From a virus, in IMG/VR virus record IMGVR_UViG_3300048033_000482, positions 1 through 25,250 of that record: a stretch of DNA of 25,250 bases. One strand, 5' to 3'. Position numbers and translations under genes: made by a program. This document shows positions 20,065 through 25,250 of the stretch, in pieces. Below the pieces are notes generated by a model. The model did no database searches. It saw only the letters and a program-made list of their open reading frames with translations, and was not told where the DNA came from. Position 1 is the first letter of the stretch. Every line of letters starts with the position of its first letter.

Positions 20065-20758
20065 AAGGTATTTCACAAAGATTACTGAAATTGCTATAAA
20101 CGCATATAACGGATGTGATGACCAAAAACTAAAAAATAAAATATACAATAGGTTTATTCACTATCCATTTGATAAAATGGCAGAGAATGTAATTCATACT
20201 TACAAAACATATTATTTCGATGTACCATATGAGGATGTAAAGGCAAATGTAGTTGCATTCCTTAATGAAAAGATTCACAAATTTAATGGTGCAAATGGTA
20301 GAGCATTTTCATATTTCACAGTTGTAGCCAGAAATTATTTGTTTAATGAGAATAATGCAAACTATGCCCGAATGAAAAGTCGGGATGATTTAACAAAAGT
20401 TGATTCATCTCGTAATATTGTAAACGAAGTTGTTAGTGAGCAAATGAAAGAAGCTAAATCAGATTTCTTCGACCACTACACTCAATACATTGATTATCAT
20501 TTGGATGATTTGTTCGCAAAAGATAGGGATAAGGCAATTGCTGATTCTATAAATGAACTATTTAAAAACAGAAACGATTTATATTCGTACAATAAGAAGG
20601 CACTCTATATACTTATTAGAGAACGAACTGGTGTACATACCCAATATATAACAAAAGTAGTTGGTAAACTTAAATTAGTTTATGCAGAACTTTATACTGA
20701 GTATAGTAAAACAGGTCATATTGGATTGACTTATAAGTTAAAGGATAGAAATGGATAA
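20042..20758 (+). CDS. gp55: late-transcription sigma factor, gp55-like
   Basis: In T4, gp55 is a minimal sigma that directs host RNA polymerase to TATAAATA late promoters. This 238-aa protein has a basic N-terminus and a sigma-region-2-like core (about residues 45-110) with AFSYFTVVARNYLF (88-101), the most recognisable motif. Its C-terminal helix-turn-helix-like part KKALYILIRERTGVHTQYIT (185-204) resembles the C-terminus of cyanophage gp55. It starts inside the upstream gene (23-base overlap) and overlaps the next gene by 8 bases. A TATAAATA element at 16893 fits its presence. It could instead be a different sigma-like regulator. Confidence 0.75.
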   Translation: MPRKRKNKRYFTKITEIAINAYNGCDDQKLKNKIYNRFIHYPFDKMAENVIHTYKTYYFDVPYEDVKANVVAFLNEKIHKFNGANGRAFSYFTVVARNYLFNENNANYARMKSRDDLTKVDSSRNIVNEVVSEQMKEAKSDFFDHYTQYIDYHLDDLFAKDRDKAIADSINELFKNRNDLYSYNKKALYILIRERTGVHTQYITKVVGKLKLVYAELYTEYSKTGHIGLTYKLKDRNG

Positions 20759-21119
20759 GGATACTGAATTATTTAAAGGTAAATCATTCTCAGATATAAT
20801 GGCTGATATCTATAATAACTCAAAGAAAAAGGATAGACAGTTAAAGCTTCTGATTGCCCAATTAGAACCATTGGTAAAAAATATAAATGATGCTACTGTG
20901 GTAGTTCCTTTGATAAAAGAGTATATGGAAGTATCAGTAAGAAACGATGAACAAATCGTAAAACTTGCAGCAATCGTTCAGAGAATGATGAAAGATGTTA
21001 ACTCAGATGAAATGGGCGGTGGTTTAGGATTATCGGAAGAAGAGAAAAAACAACTTTTAGAAAACGCAAAAGCAATTGATGATAAAATAGACTCTCTCAC
21101 AAACGAAGGAGATGAATAA
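20751..21119 (+). CDS. hypothetical helical phage protein, 122 aa
   Basis: The protein is almost entirely helical: KGKSFSDIMADIYNNSKKKD, RQLKLLIAQLEPLVKNINDA, VVVPLIKEYMEVSVRND and EEKKQLLENAKAIDDKIDSL. A glycine break (MGGGLGL) lies near residue 90. Similar helical proteins sit between gp55 and baseplate genes in marine T4-like phages; the role is unknown. It is coupled to both neighbours by overlaps (8 bases and 1 base). Confidence 0.68.
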   Translation: MDKDTELFKGKSFSDIMADIYNNSKKKDRQLKLLIAQLEPLVKNINDATVVVPLIKEYMEVSVRNDEQIVKLAAIVQRMMKDVNSDEMGGGLGLSEEEKKQLLENAKAIDDKIDSLTNEGDE

Positions 21120-22105
21120 TGCCAAAAACAAATAGTCCTATATTAACTGGTACTGTTACCGCAGTAAACTTAAAAGATAGTACCCCAACTGATACTTTAA
21201 AAATTGCAGTGAGGGTGCCTGGAATTCAAGGTATCCAACTTGCATATCCATTGGATGTAAATATAAAAAGAATACCATTGGTAGGTGAGAATGTTATTAT
21301 TGTAAAATCAACTCGACCTACGGCAAACTCTGTAACACAGGCTCAAGTTAACTACTATTTAAGCCCAACTGCAACTCAAAGTAATGTACACCTCAACCTA
21401 CTCCCAAATACTATGGGACCGGTTAATAATGATACATCATATGCAGCTGCAGCTGCGGGAGCAATAGGTTCAGCTGCGGGTGGTTTTCAACCCAATGGGT
21501 TTGAAGAAAGAACTGATGTTGGTTCGTTACAGCCATTTTTAGGAGATGTTCTATTGGAAGGTAGGTTCGGCCATTCGTTAAGATTTGGGTACACCCCACT
21601 TCTATCAAATACAACAGAACGACCAAGTTGGTCTGCCCCAGGTAAAGTATCAGAACCAATCACAATTATATCCAATGGTAGAAAGAGTGGTGGTTCTTAT
21701 AACAAGTTTATTATAGAAGATGTTAATGATGACCTTTCATCCATATGGTTAACATCTAAACAGCAACTAAAACTAAAACCATCTCAGAAAAAAATTGGAG
21801 AAGATGTTAAGAAGCCAAATGTTTATAAAGATGCATCAATTGTATTGAACTCTGATAGGTTATTTTTAAACGCAAGAGATGAACGGGTTATCATATCTGG
21901 CAAGAAAGATATTATCAACGCTACACCAAAGTGGGCTATGGAAATGGATAAGTTCTTTAACCTTATGGAAAAGTTGGTTAGTGAATTAGTAGATTTAACT
22001 TCAGCAAAAGCAACATATGCCACTGGTGTTGGTCCGACCGGTCCTGCTACGAACGCAGTTAAGGTTAAAGAGATTTTTGATGAACTAAAAAAGATGAAAC
22101 AATAA
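21119..22105 (+). CDS. gp5-like baseplate protein with N-terminal OB fold
   Basis: The 328-aa protein begins with beta-rich sequence typical of the gp5 OB domain: GTVTAVNLKDSTPTDTLKIA (11-30), VPGIQG (33-38) and IPLVGENVIIV (52-62). Later come GDVLLEGRFGHSLRFGYT and EPITIISNG, then SSIWLTSKQQLKL, and a C-terminal helix. This pattern fits the baseplate proteins of marine T4-like phages annotated as gp5-related. T4 gp5 has 575 aa, including a lysozyme and a triple-stranded beta-helix; neither is seen here. It may cap or form part of the hub beneath the tail tube. It is coupled to the upstream gene by a 1-base overlap. Confidence 0.72.
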   Translation: MPKTNSPILTGTVTAVNLKDSTPTDTLKIAVRVPGIQGIQLAYPLDVNIKRIPLVGENVIIVKSTRPTANSVTQAQVNYYLSPTATQSNVHLNLLPNTMGPVNNDTSYAAAAAGAIGSAAGGFQPNGFEERTDVGSLQPFLGDVLLEGRFGHSLRFGYTPLLSNTTERPSWSAPGKVSEPITIISNGRKSGGSYNKFIIEDVNDDLSSIWLTSKQQLKLKPSQKKIGEDVKKPNVYKDASIVLNSDRLFLNARDERVIISGKKDIINATPKWAMEMDKFFNLMEKLVSELVDLTSAKATYATGVGPTGPATNAVKVKEIFDELKKMKQ

Positions 22106-22106
22106 G

Positions 22107-22718
22107 ATGCCCGCAAATTGGCCTACATTTATAACACAAGTGGGTAACTACCTAAACGACCCTAAAGAGGGTAAGACTCATAAAGAAACAGCTGAGAAGA
22201 TTGCTTCATCATATCACACTGCGGCATCTACTGTACAGGTAATATTATATCCAAACTTGGTTATGGTAAGACCCCCATACTTACCAATTAAAAATGCTAT
22301 ATTAAAAACTTTTGATAATATAAGAGAATCTGAAAAGAAAGCTAGACCAGAACAATTCACAGATTGGGCAAATGCAGTGGTGGATTATTGGAAAAAATCA
22401 CAATTCTCACCAGCACCATTTCACCCACAATCTATAATAGAATCCACAGGTACTGCAGGAGTTCCAATACCAATTTCACACATAGTATCAAATGGTGGTG
22501 ATGTAGATAAACTAAAAAAAGATTTACATAGGGCGTTTGACCATGAACCTCAGAAGATAAAATACGGCATTCCATTTGCTACTGAATTATCTACTGCGTT
22601 TACATCACATTTACAAACTGTTAAAGGAACACATTATCTTACAGTCACACCAGGAACACCAGTTACGCCAGGAACACCAATCGTTAACAAACCATTTAAA
22701 TGGAGTGGTGTAGTATAA
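22107..22718 (+). CDS. hypothetical virion or baseplate protein
   Basis: This 203-aa protein begins MPANWPTFITQVGNYLNDPK and has an N-terminal helical domain. A Pro-rich middle (FSPAPFHPQS) and a C-terminal tandem TPGTPVTPGTP repeat (about residues 183-193) follow. The repeat suggests a flexible linker or surface-exposed region. The tail-gene location and start 1 base after the gp5-like stop suggest a structural role. No family is recognised. Confidence 0.65.
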   Translation: MPANWPTFITQVGNYLNDPKEGKTHKETAEKIASSYHTAASTVQVILYPNLVMVRPPYLPIKNAILKTFDNIRESEKKARPEQFTDWANAVVDYWKKSQFSPAPFHPQSIIESTGTAGVPIPISHIVSNGGDVDKLKKDLHRAFDHEPQKIKYGIPFATELSTAFTSHLQTVKGTHYLTVTPGTPVTPGTPIVNKPFKWSGVV

Positions 22719-22731
22719 AACAAAACAAATT

Positions 22732-22742
22732 GATATTTATAT
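22732..22742 (+). promoter_or_regulatory. GATATTTATAT element, possible late promoter
   Basis: This is identical to the element at 15723-15733 and lies 14 bases before the ATG at 22757, in the only gap of the baseplate gene run. Its position suits a late promoter -10. The sequence is the complement of the T4 late motif rather than the motif itself. Confidence 0.4.
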
Positions 22743-22756
22743 AAAAGTATATTATT

Positions 22757-23242
22757 ATGAAGGCAAAAGAATTAGCACAATTATTAGAATTAGTAGTTAG
22801 AAAGGTAGTCAAAGAAGAACTTAAACCAATCTTAAAAGAGATTAAGCAAAGTTCTAAGCCTATCATTAAAGAACGTGCGGTAACTAAACCTACTGCAGTA
22901 CAAAAAGACCCACTAGATATTTCAGGTCTATTAGAAACTAAAAAATCTAAAGTACAAAAGTTTTCAGAAAACCCATTATTAAATGATATGTTAAACGAAA
23001 CAATGAATGATGGTGAGTGGAGAAATATAGATGCTGAATTTGGCTCCAATCAAGCACAGGGATTTGATAGAGCACATATGGCATCTGCTTTAGGGTATGG
23101 TGAACAAAGTGTTATACCAACTACGGATGCTGATGGTAAGCCAGTTGATATGGATGTGCTAAAGACGAGTGGTGTGGCAGATGCACTTACAAGAGATTAC
23201 TCGGGATTGATGAAAGCCATCAATTCCAAAAAGGGGAAATAG
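22757..23242 (+). CDS. hypothetical structural-region protein, 161 aa
   Basis: The N-terminal 35 residues form a strongly charged coiled-coil-like helix (AQLLELVVRKVVKEELKPIL). A linker and then a small acidic domain follow (NPLLNDMLNETMNDGEWRNI), ending GLMKAINSKKGK. Proteins of this pattern sit immediately upstream of gp25 in marine T4-like phages. A tail or baseplate role is inferred from position only. The gene ends 3 bases before gp25. Confidence 0.65.
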   Translation: MKAKELAQLLELVVRKVVKEELKPILKEIKQSSKPIIKERAVTKPTAVQKDPLDISGLLETKKSKVQKFSENPLLNDMLNETMNDGEWRNIDAEFGSNQAQGFDRAHMASALGYGEQSVIPTTDADGKPVDMDVLKTSGVADALTRDYSGLMKAINSKKGK

Positions 23243-23245
23243 TAA

Positions 23246-23686
23246 ATGGCCAAACAAAGAACAGAACGAAATTTTGAACCATTAGATTTACAACCTGATG
23301 TGGCTATTGGAGTAACCCTACCATATGGTAAGAAGGGTGGTTTATTTCAACTAAGTTATACAACAGAAGAGCAATCAGTATCTAATTTAAAAAACTTACT
23401 ACTAACCAGAAAAGGTGAACGGTTGTTTCAACCTAACTTTGGTTCTGATGTTTATTCTTTGATGTTTGAAAATATCGATAGTGATTTATCATCGACATTA
23501 GCAGCAGCTATAACAGATGATATAGAGTTTTGGTTACCATATATAGTTATTAATGATATCAATGTTGATGTAGTTGAAGATAGAAATTATGTAAAAATAT
23601 CACTATCATTTAAGGTAACTCAGCAGGGTGCAAATAGAGAAATAATATTATATGCAGATACCGCTGGTACTGTAACAATAGAATAG
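23246..23686 (+). CDS. gp25: baseplate wedge protein gp25
   Basis: The 146-aa protein carries the GPW_gp25 signature: an IGVTLPYGKKGGLFQLSYTT segment (21-40), then LKNLLLTRKGERLFQPNFGS (48-67) with DVYSLMFE (68-75), and a helix and strands (DDIEFWLPYIVINDI). gp25 is a conserved wedge component beside gp6 and gp53 that starts sheath assembly. The GERLFQPNFGS motif and the length (T4 gp25 is 132 aa) make this a secure call. It is followed 7 bases later by gp6. Confidence 0.95.
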   Translation: MAKQRTERNFEPLDLQPDVAIGVTLPYGKKGGLFQLSYTTEEQSVSNLKNLLLTRKGERLFQPNFGSDVYSLMFENIDSDLSSTLAAAITDDIEFWLPYIVINDINVDVVEDRNYVKISLSFKVTQQGANREIILYADTAGTVTIE

Positions 23687-23693
23687 GTATAAT

Positions 23694-25250
23694 ATGGCAA
23701 AGAAAATTAATAATGATTTAGTACAAAAAGATGTATCGTTAATCGGTAGAGATTTTGGTGAATTTAGAAAAAACTTAGTTGAGTTTTCTAAAAATTATTT
23801 CCCAAATACTTATAACGATTTTAACGAATCATCTCCTGGTATGATGTTTATGGAAATGGCATCATATGTAGGTGATGTGTTATCATTCTATACAGATACA
23901 CAGCTAAGAGAATCTCTTCTAACAACTTCTGAAGAAAATAGAAATTTATTTAATTTAGCGGGGGTATATGGATATAAACCAAAAAACTATGTACCAGCGA
24001 CAGTAACAATGGATATATTTCAACTACTACCAGCTAAAGGTGAGGGTGATAATGTTCGACCTGATTACGATTATGCTTTAAGAATTTCAGATGGTATGCA
24101 ATTTGGTTCTGAAGAAAACAACGATGTGAATTTTATAGCACAGGGTGAAGTAGATTTTGCATTCTCATCATCATACAGTCCCACAGAATTATCAGTATAC
24201 CAAGTAGATGAAACTACTAATGAGCCAATTTATTACTTATTAAAGAAACAAGTAAAGGCCTCAAGTGGTACTATTGAAACAGCCGAGTTTGAATTCGGTG
24301 CACCAAAAATTTATGATAAAATAAAAATAGAAGAGCCAAAATTTATAAGGGTAACATCAATAGTAGATAGTGATGGTGATGAGTGGACTCATGTACCATA
24401 TTTAGCACAAGATACTGTATTTGAACAAATAGAGAATAATGAAGATAATTCAACATCGCTCGTTGAGTATAGTGGAGAAACACCATATCTTTTAGAATTA
24501 AAAAGAGTTCCTAAAAGATACATATCTAAAGCTGAAGATAAGGGCGTAGTAACAATTCAATTTGGTGCCGGTATATCCCAAAACGCGGATGAAGAAATCG
24601 TACCAAATCCAGATAATGTGGGTTCTAATTTGTATAATGTAGTTGGTGATTTAGACCAAGGTATCGACCCATCTAATTTTCTATACACTAAAACGTATGG
24701 AGTTGCACCATCAAATACAACATTAACCGTTTCCTATTTAGTTGGTAATGGTATTGTAGATAATGTACCATCAAAAGACTTAGTAAATATTGTAGCAATA
24801 GAATCTGAGTTTAGGAACGAACGTAATTTAGATGATACCTTAATTGAATTTATTAGAAACTCAGTAGCGGTAACTAATCCAGAACCAGCTAGAGGTGGTA
24901 GAAGTGAAGAAACAATGGATGAAATTCGTAATAATGCTATGGCATTCTTTGCTGCACAAAATAGAACTGTTACTAGAGAAGATTATGTAATGAGGTGTTA
25001 TGCGTTACCACCACAATTTGGTTCGTGTCCTAAAGCATATTTATCACAAGATTATCAGATTGAAAATAAAAAAGCAGATGGTACAACAATTTCATCTGAG
25101 ATACCAAACCCATTAGCATTAAATTTATATACAATGGGATATACTGATGATAAAAAACTAACACCATTAAATCCCGCTACAAAAAGTAATTTAAGAAACT
25201 ATATATCATATTATAGATTACTAACAGATGCAGTGAATATAAAGGATGTA
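23694..25250 (+). CDS. gp6: baseplate wedge protein gp6 (BaseplateJ-like), 3' end outside window
   Basis: The frame opens at ATG 23694 and runs 519 codons to the window end without a stop. It begins MAKKINNDLVQKDVSLIGRD and continues with the gp6/J-protein N-terminal pattern: DFNESSPGMMFMEMASYVGD, LSFYTDTQLRESLL and GVYGYKPKNYVPA. A later segment NSVAVTNPEPARGGRSEETM followed by FFAAQNRTVTREDYVMRC matches the conserved core of BaseplateJ proteins. In T4, gp6 (660 aa) dimerises to link adjacent wedges and forms the inner ring of the baseplate. Its position after gp25 is the usual T4-like order. Confidence 0.93.
   Translation, partial: MAKKINNDLVQKDVSLIGRDFGEFRKNLVEFSKNYFPNTYNDFNESSPGMMFMEMASYVGDVLSFYTDTQLRESLLTTSEENRNLFNLAGVYGYKPKNYVPATVTMDIFQLLPAKGEGDNVRPDYDYALRISDGMQFGSEENNDVNFIAQGEVDFAFSSSYSPTELSVYQVDETTNEPIYYLLKKQVKASSGTIETAEFEFGAPKIYDKIKIEEPKFIRVTSIVDSDGDEWTHVPYLAQDTVFEQIENNEDNSTSLVEYSGETPYLLELKRVPKRYISKAEDKGVVTIQFGAGISQNADEEIVPNPDNVGSNLYNVVGDLDQGIDPSNFLYTKTYGVAPSNTTLTVSYLVGNGIVDNVPSKDLVNIVAIESEFRNERNLDDTLIEFIRNSVAVTNPEPARGGRSEETMDEIRNNAMAFFAAQNRTVTREDYVMRCYALPPQFGSCPKAYLSQDYQIENKKADGTTISSEIPNPLALNLYTMGYTDDKKLTPLNPATKSNLRNYISYYRLLTDAVNIKDV

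Noticed and set aside
22650-22690. Short direct repeat in the DNA (CCAGGAACACC region)
   Set aside because: It encodes the TPGTP repeat in a structural protein and is not a separate DNA element or CRISPR.

Overview
This window is a segment of a lytic, T4-like (myovirus-type) phage genome. Every gene I can support lies on the + strand, genes are packed with 1-23 base overlaps, and the DNA is AT-rich. The host is most likely a member of the Bacteroidota. Promoters read as TTTG, 20 bases, TAnnTTTG, which is the -33/-7 pattern of that phylum; most genes lack a Shine-Dalgarno sequence; and one small gene resembles DUF4494, a family I associate with Bacteroidota and their phages. The T4-like assignment rests on baseplate genes at the right end (gp25, gp6 and a gp5-like OB protein), a gp55-like late sigma factor, Hsp20, a GroES-like co-chaperonin and a CobS-like AAA ATPase.

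Layout: (1) 1-4092, small genes of unknown function, including an Api92-like protein. (2) 4093-5151, an RNA-rich region: tRNA-Leu(TAA), tRNA-Arg(TCT) and tRNA-Ser(TGA), separated by spacers that can each fold into a closed structure, then a small gene and two tandem non-canonical cloverleaf RNAs resembling tRNA-Gly(UCC). (3) 5175-7900, metabolic genes (methylglyoxal synthase, thymidylate synthase) and small exported or membrane proteins. (4) 7925-12100, a two-component module: a metallopeptidase/VWA protein and a MoxR/CobS-type AAA+ ATPase driven by near-identical promoters. (5) 12109-15651, small acidic proteins, a DUF4494-like protein and Hsp20. (6) 15738-17974, the UV-damage endonuclease UvsE and a membrane/coiled-coil protein. 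(7) 17976-20758, ClpP-like protease, GroES-like co-chaperonin, HD-domain protein and gp55-like sigma factor. (8) 20751-25250, tail and baseplate genes, ending inside gp6.

The two strongest unexplained signals are these. First, two 71-nt cloverleafs (5003-5073 and 5080-5150) differ by seven compensatory base-pair changes with no broken pair. They keep Gly-type acceptor and anticodon features but lack the canonical D-loop and T-loop. Second, six promoters share a rigid 56-bp layout: TTAACA, 5 bases, TTAACA, 7 bases, nTTG, 20 bases, then TATCTTTR or a close variant. In three of them an intrinsic terminator hairpin is built inside the promoter, so one compact element can end one transcript and start the next.
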